A stretch of DNA of 64,000 nt from Desulfofustis sp. PB-SRB1 (GCA_016722945.1 JAEQMT010000065.1:18235-82234); one strand, 5' to 3'. Positions 52,711 through 62,299 are shown, numbered from the stretch's first letter. Made by a program: numbers and translations. Notes: a model not told the origin generated them from the letters alone.

Positions 52711-55317
52711 ATGAAACGACCAGTCAGACGAGCGCTTGCCGCAACACTGATAGGTGTCATTGCCCTGCTCTTGATCGTTGCAACCGTCGGGATCAGGGTG
52801 CCGCTCACCTCTTTTGCACCACGAATCGAGAAGATTGCCACCGAATTTATCGGCCGTCCAGTAACTATTGACGGCGATATTTCTCTGAGCCTGTCGCCTC
52901 AGCCGGCCATTACCCTGGACGGGATCACCGTTGGCAATCCGGCCGGCTGGCCTCAGACGACACCGTTTTTTTCCGCGGATCACGGCACCGGCCAAATAGA
53001 CGCGATGGCGCTTGTTGGCGGCGCCATCAGAATTGTCGATTTCCATATGGAAGCAGCGCGGCTGAACCTGATCAAAAACAAAAACAACGACAATAACTTT
53101 ACGTTCTCTACACCATCTCAAGCAGATGAGACGAACACGGCACCCAAGGATCCCGCCACTTTCACCCTGACCGACATCGACAACGTCCATCTTACCGACG
53201 TTTCCCTTGCCTATCATGACGAATTCAGCGGCACCTCCTACGATTTCACCATTGCCGAGGCCACCGCGTCGGCCCCGGCCGGGGCTCAGTTGACCGGCAG
53301 CATACGTGGCGTATTTAACAAGGTGCCCGTGGACGCGGCATTCACCGGCGATGAGCTGAACAAGCTGAGCCTTCCTGAAGAACCGTGGCGACTGAAAGAC
53401 GGCACCGTCACCATTGCCGATACCACGTTTTCGGTTACGGGCAGGGTCGCAAAAGATCCGGGGATGTTCTCAGGATTTATGGATATCGCCCTGAAGGGCG
53501 CCGATCTGCCTGTTCTGGGTAACTCCTTTGACGTATCACTGCCCGACATCGGCACCTTCAGTCTTCACTCGAGGGTGCGCGTCTCGCCTGCCGCCATCCA
53601 GGCCACCGATATCACTTTTGAGAGTGACGCCATGGTGTTGAACTCGGATCTCTCCCTGTGGCTTACCGGCGACCGCCCGCTTCTGATGGGCTCGCTGCTG
53701 GTCGAGCAGCTTTCTATTGACCGGCTGCGTACAAAGCAGGATGAATCACCCTCCTCTGTTTCCACTGAGGCCGTGCCTGGTGCCGATAGTTTCAACACAG
53801 AGATTTCACTGGATATGTTGCGACTGCTCGATGCCGATATCCGCATCACCGCAAAACCGATACACATCGGCACGGTTTCCTCTGATGATATCAGCGCCCT
53901 GATCTCGCTCGTGGATGGGGCTCTGATCGTCCCCGTCGCCGCTACGATTATGGATGTACCGGTGGACACACAGGTGAGTATTGACGGCAGCGACGTGATC
54001 CCCACGATAAACGTTCGCGGCGTGGTTGGTCAGGCCGATGTATCGTCGTTGCTCACCGCGTTTGCCGGAGAAGATCGGTTTACCGGCGAGACCGGAGGAT
54101 TTTCATTTGCCGCGGAATCCTCCGGTTCCACAGTGCCCGATCTTTTGCGCAACCTGCAGGCTGATATTTCCATCGACCCGACGATAGTGTCCTCCGAGCA
54201 GCTTGGCGAACTGCTGTTTATCGATTCATTGCAGGTGACCCACCATCGTGCCACACCGTGGGTGATTGAAGGCACCGGCCGGGTGCGGAACAAGTCATTT
54301 GCCACCACTACCTCACTGGGCAGCCTTGACGACGGCCACGGACAACCAGCACAAGGGTTGCGCATGGCTCTTGATGTCTGCGATTCCCATGTTGATCTGG
54401 AGTTTCTTGAAAAGCAGTCGACACCTTCCGCTGCTCTTCTGAGTTTCGCCGCACAGGGTGGGGACCTGTGTGGCGTGCTCAAACCAGCCACCCGATTTTT
54501 GGGCGATACATCCTCATTTTCCGTATCCGGCTCCGGCACACTCAACAACACTCACGGCACGCTGATTTTTGACACCCTGCAGGTCAACGCCCTATCCGGA
54601 TCGGCATCGGTAGCGCTCGAGCAAACCGATGCTGAAGCGGTATTTATGACCGTCGACGTATTGATCCCCCGCCTCAATCTTAACGAGCTAACCGCGGCCA
54701 CCACCCCTGATCCATCTTTGGCCTCAGGGGCGGATACGGCGGCTGAGGAGGCTGACGCGGATCGAGTAAAGGCGCTCATTGAAACAGCGATGGAACGATT
54801 GTCACAAGATCTTCCCGAATTGAAATTGCTCACCTGGGCCAATGCCGATCTTAATCTTACCATCGGTGAAGTATTCTATAATGACGGCGATATTTCCGAT
54901 ATCCACCTCAACATGCGGGTACGTGAGGGTACAATCGCTCCTTCCCCCTTTTCGGCCCGGATGAGCGGTGTTGATCTCAGTGGTTCATTTGCTCTCGACC
55001 TGACCTCGGATACCCCCAAAAGCGTGATCCAGGCGACCGCCTCGAACGCGGTCCTTGCCCATATTTTCAAAAATTTTGGGCTCACCGACCTGCCGGATGT
55101 CTCCGCCCAATCCATTGATGTGGAAATCGATTTAGAGGGCTCCACCCTGCTGGACATGATCAAAAACAGTTCGCAAAAGGTTTCGATTACTAACGGGGTC
55201 TGGAAGGTTGGCACAAAAGAGTTGCAGAAACCGATTATCGTATCGGTTTCCAGCGGTAATTTAGTAAACGAAGCGGATAAACCGGTGAAAATATCTCTGG
55301 AAGGCTCTCTCCAATGA
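52711..55317 (+). CDS. AsmA-family outer-membrane assembly protein, N-terminal 868 residues
   Basis: Opens with a membrane anchor (RALAATLIGVIALLLIVATVGI) and the AsmA domain (LTSFAPRIEKIATEFIGRPVTIDGDISLSLSPQPAITLDGITVGNPAGW). A long beta-rich region follows, and the AsmA-like C-terminal domain begins near 54,760 (RLSQDLPELKLLTWANADLNLTIGEVFYNDGDI). AsmA proteins are periplasmic bridges for lipid transport. The frame ends at TGA 55315-55317, but coding continues in shifted frames to 56742, so the true protein was about 1,340 residues. Confidence 0.85.
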   Translation: MKRPVRRALAATLIGVIALLLIVATVGIRVPLTSFAPRIEKIATEFIGRPVTIDGDISLSLSPQPAITLDGITVGNPAGWPQTTPFFSADHGTGQIDAMALVGGAIRIVDFHMEAARLNLIKNKNNDNNFTFSTPSQADETNTAPKDPATFTLTDIDNVHLTDVSLAYHDEFSGTSYDFTIAEATASAPAGAQLTGSIRGVFNKVPVDAAFTGDELNKLSLPEEPWRLKDGTVTIADTTFSVTGRVAKDPGMFSGFMDIALKGADLPVLGNSFDVSLPDIGTFSLHSRVRVSPAAIQATDITFESDAMVLNSDLSLWLTGDRPLLMGSLLVEQLSIDRLRTKQDESPSSVSTEAVPGADSFNTEISLDMLRLLDADIRITAKPIHIGTVSSDDISALISLVDGALIVPVAATIMDVPVDTQVSIDGSDVIPTINVRGVVGQADVSSLLTAFAGEDRFTGETGGFSFAAESSGSTVPDLLRNLQADISIDPTIVSSEQLGELLFIDSLQVTHHRATPWVIEGTGRVRNKSFATTTSLGSLDDGHGQPAQGLRMALDVCDSHVDLEFLEKQSTPSAALLSFAAQGGDLCGVLKPATRFLGDTSSFSVSGSGTLNNTHGTLIFDTLQVNALSGSASVALEQTDAEAVFMTVDVLIPRLNLNELTAATTPDPSLASGADTAAEEADADRVKALIETAMERLSQDLPELKLLTWANADLNLTIGEVFYNDGDISDIHLNMRVREGTIAPSPFSARMSGVDLSGSFALDLTSDTPKSVIQATASNAVLAHIFKNFGLTDLPDVSAQSIDVEIDLEGSTLLDMIKNSSQKVSITNGVWKVGTKELQKPIIVSVSSGNLVNEADKPVKISLEGSLQ

Positions 55318-56742
55318 AGAACCGGTCACCCTGGATATCCGCCAGAACGGCATCTTTACAGCCGGATCCGAAGACCCCATCTGAAATCGACGTGCGCGGC
55401 TTTGTGGGTGACGTGTCCATGAGTTTCTCAGGTGAAATCCAGCGGCAGCAGGGCTCCGGCAAGGCTATTCTTCTCGATACACATATTTCCGGCAGCCGCC
55501 TGGATAAAATGAGCCGGGTGCTGAATTATGACTTCCCGCCGATTGGCCATATCGCCTCCATGGCGCCCTGCACGTAGAAAATGGGGTCATAAGCCTGGGG
55601 CCGCTGACCGCGGAGGTCGGCTCTTCGTCGCTTGAGGGATCGGTACGGATCACCGTCGAGACCGATGAAGCAGGCAAGATTGCTTTGCCGGTTCCGGTTA
55701 CCATCGATTTGCAAATCGCCCATCCCTGCAACTCGACGATTTTCATCTCACATCATGGCAAAGATCCCGCCGCAGCTTCTCAAACGGAAAAAGAGGTTCC
55801 TACGGAGTCACCAGAGGAAACCGGAATGGGACCTATGCGAATCTGCTCGGGCCTGAATTTGCCTCCAAAGTTGAAACGCACCTGGAAGTTGCCGTCAATG
55901 AGGTAGTATCCGGCACCGACCAGCCTCGGCAGCGGCACGCTGAAATTCAACAACGTCGGTGGGAAAAATACCATCGAATCCATGCGCATCGAGGTACCCG
56001 TGGGTACGTTGATATGGATGGCTTTTATCAGCCGCTCCATGATGGGGTGGCGACCAGCTTTACCCTGGACATGAAACAGTTCGATTACGGCGTTCTGGTG
56101 AGAAGATTCTCACCACAGAGCGGTGTCAAGGGGATCATGAACGTCTCCGTCGATCTTTCCGCCACCGCGCCGAATACGTCCCAGTTGAGCGAACATCTGA
56201 GCGGCAATGTGCGGCTCGGCGTTGTTCCGGAGGATATGGCCTCAGGTATACTGGATATCTGGGCGGTCAATATCCTGGCAGCCGCCCTGCCGGCGCTGAG
56301 CAAGGGAAGCCATCGAAGATCAACTGCCTGGTCACCGATTTTGCCCTTGAAGACGGGCTCATGACACCGCGGGCGTTTCTGCTCGATACCACTCAAGATG
56401 CGGGTGCAGGGAACGGGTGAAATCGATCTCAAAAATCAATCAATCAACTTTAAAATGCGTCCGACACCCAAATCTCCACAATTTTTCAGCCTTGCCACGC
56501 CGATTAACATCACCGGGACGATCCGCGATTTTCATATCGGGGTGAGCGCCGGCAGTGTCATCGGCACCGCCTTCAGATTCGTCAGCAGCGTCATTACCGT
56601 GCCGTTACAGAAAATTCTGACCAACAACATGGAGCCTGACGGTGCCGCCTGCCTGCAAAGCATCGATGGCGTGGGTGCTGGAGTGAGCGGGGGGAACCAT
56701 ATAGTGACTTCAACCATCCTTTTGCCCAGTCATGTTGTCTGA
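55318..56742 (+). pseudogene. AsmA-family protein, frameshifted C-terminal remainder
   Basis: Continuation of the preceding gene in several frames: NEEPVTLDIRQNGIFTAG (from 55313), EIDVRGFVGDVSMSFSGEIQ (from about 55382), LHVENGVISLGPLTAEVG (from about 55568), MKQFDYGVLVRRFSPQSGVKG (from about 56068) and the AsmA tail EIDLKNQSINFKMRPTPKSPQF (from 56419). At least five frame changes in 1.4 kb. The pieces keep family sequence and order, so this is either recent decay or a stretch of sequencing indels. Confidence 0.8.
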
Positions 56743-56808
56743 GCGGGATTAGATCTTATTGTCGCAGGTGGCTGTACTGTTTAGAACAATTAACCACACA
56801 TTAAACAA

Positions 56809-56969
56809 GATGAACTCGTAAAAAACCTTGAATTTGCTTGCTGCCGTCATTCCCGCCCTCGATAACAACACTCAAGGGCAGGCTGCAGCGCGAATCCAGT
56901 AATTTCAAATGATTTTGGGTTGTGGTTCAACTCCGCAATGACCGTAATTGTGGTTCTTACGAAGCCATC
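56809..56969 (+). repeat. Family 1 MITE-like element, copy F (long-loop type)
   Basis: GATGAACTCGTAAAAAAC to GTTCTTACGAAGCCATC, with the CCCTCGATAACAACACTCAAGGG loop. AAACAA repeats exactly on both sides (56803-56808 and 56970-56975), a perfect 6 bp target duplication. Lies just before the DUF533 gene. Confidence 0.93.
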
Positions 56970-56986
56970 AAACAAAGGGGAAAAAC

Positions 56987-57770
56987 ATGGCTGGTTTTAT
57001 GGATATGCTGGGCAGTATGATCAACCAGGGGATGTCTCAAACAGGACGGGGACGCATATCTCGTGCGCTGGGCGGCAACGGCAACCTCAATGATATTATG
57101 GGCAATTTGACTGCCATGATGAGCGGCGGCTCCGGGGCGCCGTCTTCATCCGCGGCCGGCGGCCGGGGTGGAGCATTGCCGGATATACTTGGTCAATTAG
57201 CCAACAACAAAATGGCGGTCGGCGGTCTCGGCGCTCTGGCCGGAGCCCTGCTTGGTGGTGGCGGCGGCGGTGCGGCGCGAGGCGCGGTCGGCGGCGGCGG
57301 TCTTGCCATGCTTGCCTCCCTGGCGTTTTCTGCTTTGCAACAAGCTGGTCAGCAACCCGCCGATACCCGCGTGGACTGCTTGAGCCGCAAAAACGAACAG
57401 GAGAGCCAGGCCCTGGAAAACGATGCCGAACTGATCGTCAAGGCAATGATAAACGCCGCCAAGGCCGACGGTAATATTGATGAAGGTGAGATTGAGAGAA
57501 TCATCGGCAAGATGCAGGAAGATGGGCTTGACCGAGGAAGAAAAGCAATTCTTCCAGACTGAGGCCGCCAAACCAATCGACATTGAAAGCATCGCCGCCC
57601 CGCCCGTGGTGATGCCGAACTGGCAGCCCAGGTGTACGCCGCCTCCCTGCTGGCAATAGAGGTGGATACCGGACGCCGAACGACACTATCTGCAACAACT
57701 CTCCACGGCGCTCAATCTATCGCCCCAGGTAACCGCAATCATCCATCAATCTCTGGGCGTGCCGGGATAA
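56987..57770 (+). pseudogene. DUF533-like (TerB-fold) protein, frameshifted
   Basis: Start ATG 56987 after AAAGGGG. The N-terminus MAGFMDMLGSMINQGMSQ, the GGLGALAGALLGGGGGGAARG and ALQQ stretches, and the C-terminal AELIVKAMINAAKADGNIDEGEIERIIGKMQEDGLTEEEKQFF match DUF533/TerB-fold stress-linked proteins. The frame shifts near 57528, 57605 and 57670, and the real end is HQSLGVPG-stop at 57768-57770. Single-base differences restore every part. Function of the family is unknown. Confidence 0.82.
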
Positions 57771-57850
57771 CTCTGAACCAGATGGAATAACAACAGATGC
57801 TAATTTCCGGGATATAATCCGCCACCGGTAAGTTCATTCATTACAAAAAA

Positions 57851-58731
57851 ATGAGTGTCAGTAGCGCGGCAAAAGATCTGCCGGAAATATGGATCAAGCC
57901 CAGAACAACGGCGCGGCTGCATATTCTCCGCGCTCACGGGTCATCGAAGGCAGTCATCATCAGACGCAAGCCCAGCAAGTGCGTGCACATCATCTCGTGG
58001 GATACTAAATCTGACGCTTTTAGAGTATGGATCATGGTTCAGTGGTCGGATTTACTCTGAGAGGTGCGATCTTTCCTGGGACGGGCACTGGATGGTATAC
58101 CTGGCCATGGGTTCGGGAGGCGACACATGGAATGGAATCTGCGCACCCCCATGGCTGCGCACTGTTGCCGACGTCCCCAATATGGGCACTTGGGCCGGGG
58201 GTGGATTTTTTCCTGATGCACGGACACTTCGATCAAACCGACAATTGGTGCCACGACAGGTCACTGAGCGAGTTCTCCAAGTCCAAGAAATTTCCGTTCT
58301 CAATCGAGCACATGGAATCAGGAGGTGAGGTTTTTCCGATTCTCTCCATCGGCTGGAGCGTGACGGTTGGAAGCGGAGAGGGTGATTTCGGTGAAGACCA
58401 AAATATATCCCTGAAGCATAGCTCCTATTCGAAGCTTTGTGTAGACGATCCTGGATGGTCTTGGCAACCCAGCCCGAAGCACCCGGTATTGAGGATGTAT
58501 TACCGGGGATACTTAGTTCATGGCTACACGTTTGAATTCCGTCTTGAGGATTCCGACATCCTCGATCCTGAGGTCGATTGGGCTACATGGGATGCAAAGG
58601 GCGATCTTCTTGTGGCCCGAGTGGGATCGATTCAGCGTTACACCCTTGCGGGTTTGAAAAATGGGTCGCCAGTATTCTCCATTGATTTTGAGCACCTAAG
58701 CCCGCCAACAAAAGACGCTCAATCGGAATAG
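57851..58731 (+). pseudogene. Hypothetical protein, frameshifted (unnamed family)
   Basis: Three overlapping frames join to one protein of about 290 residues: LHILRAHGSSKAVIIRRKPSKCVHIISWDTKSDAF, then EYGSWFSGRIYSERCDLSWDGHWMVYLAMG and WNGICAPPWLRTVADVPNMGTWAGGGFF, then DNWCHDRSLSEFSKSKKFPFSIEH and a C-terminal third rich in acidic residues. The R(K/R)GPSK...WDT and GRIYxRRCDLSxDG blocks recur in a protein family I have seen in many bacteria but cannot name. Frames change near 58018 and near 58220. No signal peptide or membrane segment. Confidence 0.6.
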
Positions 58732-58821
58732 GCCTTTCCATTGCTGTGGAATCCTTCCACACCACTGAGTATACGGATATGTTACCGAGGTGGTTCGGCT
58801 GATACGGAAATCAGCCACACC

Positions 58822-58998
58822 CTACTCATCTGGTAACCGGTGCTGGATTTTCGCCACCTCAACAAGAGTCTCCAGGCGCACTATCCGCTTATCCACCTCC
58901 AGCACATGGCGTTCGAGCCTGCCCACCGTTTCGTTGAGCCGCTTTGTTTCCTCAGTCAGTTTGAGTATGTCAAGTAACAGCTCTTTCCAGCCTGCCAT
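58822..58998 (-). CDS. Small coiled-coil protein (58 aa)
   Basis: MAGWKELLLDILKLTEETKRLNETVGRLERHVLEVDKRIVRLETLVEVAKIQ with clear heptad leucine/isoleucine spacing, so mostly a coiled coil. Its ATG overlaps the TGA of the upstream gene (TGATG), so they are translationally coupled. Too short to be found by length filters. Function unknown; the layout suggests a partner of the upstream protein. Confidence 0.75.
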   Translation of the reverse strand: MAGWKELLLDILKLTEETKRLNETVGRLERHVLEVDKRIVRLETLVEVAKIQHRLPDE

Positions 58999-59267
58999 CA
59001 CGAGCCCTCAAGACGCGCCAGGGTTGCTTCGAGCCGCTCCCGCATGGTGCGGGTTTCTGAGATTGCCTGGTTGAGTTGAGCAGACACAAGTTCAAACAAC
59101 TCGGCTGTTGCGCCATCCGCATCATGCTCCGGGTCATAGCAATCAACCGCGGTCCGAACAATATGGGCGGCTGATACTTTGTCTCGCTTGGCCAGCCGCT
59201 CCAGTTTTTTGACCTGCCGCGGTCCCATCATATACTGTTTTCTGACAAGATTCCTGGCTGCCTGCAT
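58998..59267 (-). CDS. Small helical protein, possible ribbon-helix-helix DNA binder
   Basis: 89 residues from ATG 59267, with GGAGGTGTGTT just before it. MQAARNLVRKQYMMGPRQVKKLERLAKRDKVSAAHIVRTAVDCYDP resembles the ribbon-helix-helix pattern (short strand, two helices, with KVSAAHIVRTAVD), common in antitoxins and plasmid partition repressors. The C-terminal half is a helix/coiled coil (LVSAQLNQAISETRTMRERLEATLARLEGS). Coupled to the 58-residue coiled-coil gene. Function not established; no toxin-like gene is seen nearby. Confidence 0.7.
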   Translation of the reverse strand: MQAARNLVRKQYMMGPRQVKKLERLAKRDKVSAAHIVRTAVDCYDPEHDADGATAELFELVSAQLNQAISETRTMRERLEATLARLEGS

Positions 59268-59290
59268 AACACACCTCCAAGTAACGAATT

Positions 59291-59422
59291 GATGGGCTCG
59301 TAAAAACCTCAAAATTGCTTGCTGCCGTCATTCCCGCGAAAGCGGGAATCCAGTGATTTCAGCTAACTATGGGTGTCGGGTCAATTCCGGTATTACGAGA
59401 ATATGGGTTTTACTACGCCATC
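59291..59422 (+). repeat. Family 1 MITE-like element, copy G (short-loop type)
   Basis: GATGGGCTCGTAAAAAC to TACGCCATC, with the hairpin ATTCCCGCGAAAGCGGGAAT. ACGAATT repeats exactly on both sides (59284-59290 and 59423-59429), a perfect 7 bp target duplication. It lies about 20 bp upstream of the RHH-like gene's start, where the promoter should be. Confidence 0.93.
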
Positions 59423-59448
59423 ACGAATTGAGGCTATCAACATCATAT

Positions 59449-59590
59449 GGGAACCTTGAAAAATGAGAATTTTCGTCCAAAATCACGGCGTGTGGAAAAT
59501 GTTACCTCAGGCATATGGTTGATATCCCGAGGATATAATTTTTCAGAGCTACGATGAGGTTGGGCGAAAAGAGCATTTTGCAAGGTTCCC
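59449..59590 (+). repeat. Family 2 MITE-like element, copy 4
   Basis: GGGAACCTTGAAAAATG to GAGCATTTTGCAAGGTTCCC, a perfect 10 bp terminal match. ATAT flanks both sides as a 4 bp target duplication. The rest of the gap to the next gene (59591-59763) shows nothing recognisable. Confidence 0.88.
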
Positions 59591-59763
59591 ATATAGCTTA
59601 CACAACTTTATACACAACTATAGCCGATTCATACCATACATGCAACCACGCAAAAGCTCAGAGGACACCTTTCTTGTGAGCCTGGGAACACCGATTTAGC
59701 GGCAGTACTCTTTCCACAAAAACAGAGAGCAGCGAATGAAAGATTAAGCCGTAAAAAGTAAGA

Positions 59764-60243
59764 TCACTGTTGCTCTTTCGTGCGTGCGCGCAGGGCTTCG
59801 ACCGGGTCTGCATCTGGGGCTAATCCCTCCACCTCGGCACGGAAGATCAGTTTGTCCCCTGCAGCCGAGAACGCATATGCCGAAAGGTAGCTTCCGGTGC
59901 CGACGGAACGCGCAATAACGACTATTTCTTGGTGGAGATCTCCATCAACATCCGCAAGCGTAAGGTCTTCGACAACCCCATCGCGCGAGTGAATGAGCCC
60001 GGAAACAAAAAATGTGGTTTCGTCTTCAGCCGAGGCGGCCTCATAGAGCCGTACGCTGAAACTGCCAATGGACCGGGCCTCGAAATCACCCTCGGCGACA
60101 ACTACCGTTGCACCGGTTGGAAGGGTAAGTTTAGAGACAAAGCGGTCTTCCGCCGCACCATGAACAGGGGCGATAACCAGCACAAATAGTGAAAACGCGG
60201 TTGCCCAGACGCGCATTGCCCTCGGTGTATGCTCTCTTGCCAT
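59764..60243 (-). CDS. Periplasmic lysozyme inhibitor of the PliI type
   Basis: About 159 residues from ATG 60243; ATG 60216 and an upstream frame to 60306 are alternatives. A signal peptide (RVWATAFSLFVLVIAPVHGAAED) precedes a beta-rich domain with LPTGATVVVAEGDFEARSIGSFSVRLYE, VVEDLTLADVDGDLHQEIVVIARSVGTGSYLSAY. The TGSY loop resembles the SGxY motif with which PliI blocks invertebrate-type lysozyme. Such inhibitors protect the cell wall in host-like niches. It is divergent from the META/SH3 gene 89 bp away. Confidence 0.75.
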   Translation of the reverse strand: MAREHTPRAMRVWATAFSLFVLVIAPVHGAAEDRFVSKLTLPTGATVVVAEGDFEARSIGSFSVRLYEAASAEDETTFFVSGLIHSRDGVVEDLTLADVDGDLHQEIVVIARSVGTGSYLSAYAFSAAGDKLIFRAEVEGLAPDADPVEALRARTKEQQ

Positions 60244-60331
60244 ATGATCATCATTAGTTGCGATGTGCGACGGGTCGTTATAACATTTCCCCAATTGACG
60301 AGACATGTATCACATTACATGAGACGAGGCT

Positions 60332-61915
60332 ATGAAGTCAGTTAAAAAAATAACGGTGTTGCTGTTCATGCTTGTTGTGTTCGTCCAGGCCAATATGGGC
60401 CAGGCAGCGGCTGATCCGGCAGATTCTCTGGCGGGAACCTCATGGCGTCTGGTGCGTATCATGTCGATGGACGACACCACCTATACGCCCGACGATCCCT
60501 CGCGCTATATCCTGGTTTTCTCAACGGACGGCAAGGTGCAAATACGCGCGGACTGCAACAGCGGCACCGGCGAATGGGTATCGCCTGAACCTAACTCACT
60601 GACCTTTAGGCAGATTGCCTCCACCAAAGCACTCTGTCCGCCGGGCTCGCTGCATGATCGCTTCATGGACCAGTTTGTCTGGGTGCGCAGCTATGTCATC
60701 CGTGACGGGAACCTCTTCCTGGCGACGATGGCCGACGGCTCGATCACCGAATTCGAATCGGCGCCGCTGGTCGCAACCGTCTATGGAACAGAGATCCGCA
60801 CCGCTGACCCAGAGGAGATGCAGGCGAAGGTATTGAACCTGTTGTTTGATGAGTATGCCCGGCAACAAGGCATAGAGGCTACGGATGCTGAGATTGACGC
60901 ATTCGTCGAGAACATGCGTCAGGAAAAACGCGCCGCCGGATTAACCGCTGAAGATAATCTGACCCCCGAGGAGGCTGCTCAGGCAGAAAAAATGGAGCGT
61001 GCCATGGGCCGATCGATAATCAGACAGTGGAAGCTCAATAAGGCGTTGTACCACCAGTATGGCGGTCGCATAATTTCCCAGCAATTCGGCCCTGAACCGC
61101 TGGATGCGTACCGTCATTTCCTCGAAGCGGCACAAACCGCCGGCGATTTTACGATATACGATACAACCATGGCCGAGAAATTCTGGCGCTATTTCACCGA
61201 CGACTCCATCCATTCGTTTTTGCCACGCGGCAGTGAAGAAGAGCAACAGGTTTTTGTGAAACCGCCATGGGAACCATCCCCCCTTGATCGGGATTCAAAC
61301 CCGCCGCGTGCGGGGGAAGAAGAGGCGCCTGCCTCAGCAGAGGATGGCGGGCCGATCAACTGGCAGGTCAGCGAGGTTACCGGCGGTCTCAACCTGCGGG
61401 CCGCGCCATCGACTTCCGCGAAAATTCTGGCACATTATCCCGCCGGGACACTGTTAGACAATTTTGGCTGCCAGCGGGTCGAGTACCGGGTGTGGTGCAA
61501 TGTTCAGCAGTTCGGCGGGGGAGAGGTCGGCTATGTTGCAGCTAAATATCTGACGGGAGCTGTTTCACCCAATGGCACCGTGATACAAGGACCTGACGAT
61601 TCAGCCCTGCGGGCCGGCCAGGGAGATTTCGATGCCACGGGACAAATTCCCTGTTCCCTGCTTAAGGGGCAGCCCATGACTATGTGCGAATTCGGCGTTG
61701 CCCGGAAGGGAGGAGGGTATGCAACGGTAGTGATCACCAAACCAGACGGGAGCAAGCGTGCACTTTTCTTCCGTTTGGGCCGGGCCGTGGGCGCCGACAC
61801 CAGCCAGGCGGACGGTTATCCGGAGTTCGAGACAATAAAGCAACAAGACCGGTTCTTGATCCGGGTAGGCAATGAACGCTATGAAATACCCGAGGCTGTC
61901 ATTTTAGGGGGGTGA
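60332..61915 (+). CDS. Exported multidomain protein: META (HslJ-like), SurA-like and SH3 domains
   Basis: 527 residues. Signal peptide 1-25 (MKSVKKITVLLFMLVVFVQANMGQA). A META/HslJ-like domain about 35-125 (LAGTSWRLVRIMSMDDTTY and VQIRADCNSGTGEW). Residues about 145-290 form a helical region resembling a SurA N-terminal chaperone domain (LFDEYARQQGIEATDAEIDAFVENMRQEK). A linker rich in Pro and acidic residues follows, then a bacterial SH3 (GLNLRAAPSTSAKILAHYPAGTLLDNFGC) and a C-terminal beta region. SH3b suggests cell-wall binding. Function unknown; divergent with the lysozyme inhibitor. Confidence 0.75.
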   Translation: MKSVKKITVLLFMLVVFVQANMGQAAADPADSLAGTSWRLVRIMSMDDTTYTPDDPSRYILVFSTDGKVQIRADCNSGTGEWVSPEPNSLTFRQIASTKALCPPGSLHDRFMDQFVWVRSYVIRDGNLFLATMADGSITEFESAPLVATVYGTEIRTADPEEMQAKVLNLLFDEYARQQGIEATDAEIDAFVENMRQEKRAAGLTAEDNLTPEEAAQAEKMERAMGRSIIRQWKLNKALYHQYGGRIISQQFGPEPLDAYRHFLEAAQTAGDFTIYDTTMAEKFWRYFTDDSIHSFLPRGSEEEQQVFVKPPWEPSPLDRDSNPPRAGEEEAPASAEDGGPINWQVSEVTGGLNLRAAPSTSAKILAHYPAGTLLDNFGCQRVEYRVWCNVQQFGGGEVGYVAAKYLTGAVSPNGTVIQGPDDSALRAGQGDFDATGQIPCSLLKGQPMTMCEFGVARKGGGYATVVITKPDGSKRALFFRLGRAVGADTSQADGYPEFETIKQQDRFLIRVGNERYEIPEAVILGG

Positions 61916-61960
61916 ACGCACAGCTCCCGCATGCCTTTTCTCTTCGACCAAACTGACTGA

Positions 61961-62073
61961 AGGAAGCCTTGAGAAATGAGAATTTTTATCCAAGACTAGG
62001 GCGCGAGAATAGTTTTACCACAGGCCGAGTTGATAGTGCCTGGATAACAGTGCTGTCCCATTTTCGGGATCCA
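61961..62073 (+). repeat. Family 2 MITE-like element, degenerate copy 5
   Basis: AGGAAGCCTTGAGAAATGAGAATTTTTATCC matches the left part of the family, then the similarity fades after about 110 bp. No target duplication is recognisable. Confidence 0.6.
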
Positions 62074-62098
62074 CTATATTGATCTTTTCCACAAACAA

Positions 62099-62272
62099 TC
62101 AGCGCAATTCAAGGTGAAGCGTCCGCCCAACCGCTTGCGCGGCGCGGGAGAGTGCGGCCAAAGTTATATTCTCGTTTTCCGGGTCAAGCAGGCGGTCAAG
62201 CTGTGAGCGGCTTGTTTGCAGCCGTTTTGCCATCTCTACCTTGTTGATCCCCTTTTCTGTTCCTTCCACCAT
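62099..62272 (-). pseudogene. Truncated HigA/XRE-type antitoxin, C-terminal part
   Basis: 57 codons: MVEGTEKGINKVEMAKRLQTSRSQLDRLLDPENENITLAALSRAAQAVGRTLHLELR. This matches the helix-turn-helix tail of HigA-like antitoxins (MxKxLxxSRxxLDRLLDPxNxxITLxTLxRAAxxxG). The N-terminal portion expected upstream is replaced by a DUF533-type fragment at 62300-62380. AAGGATTGGAG precedes the ATG, so it might still be expressed. No toxin gene beside it. Confidence 0.7.
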
Positions 62273-62299
62273 ATCTCCAATCCTTTCATTCGTTTAACG

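Noticed and set aside
29631..59422. Family 1 repeats as a CRISPR array or as simple REP sequences
   Set aside because: Copies are dispersed with no regular spacers, and the clear target duplications show transposition rather than REP-type or CRISPR origin.
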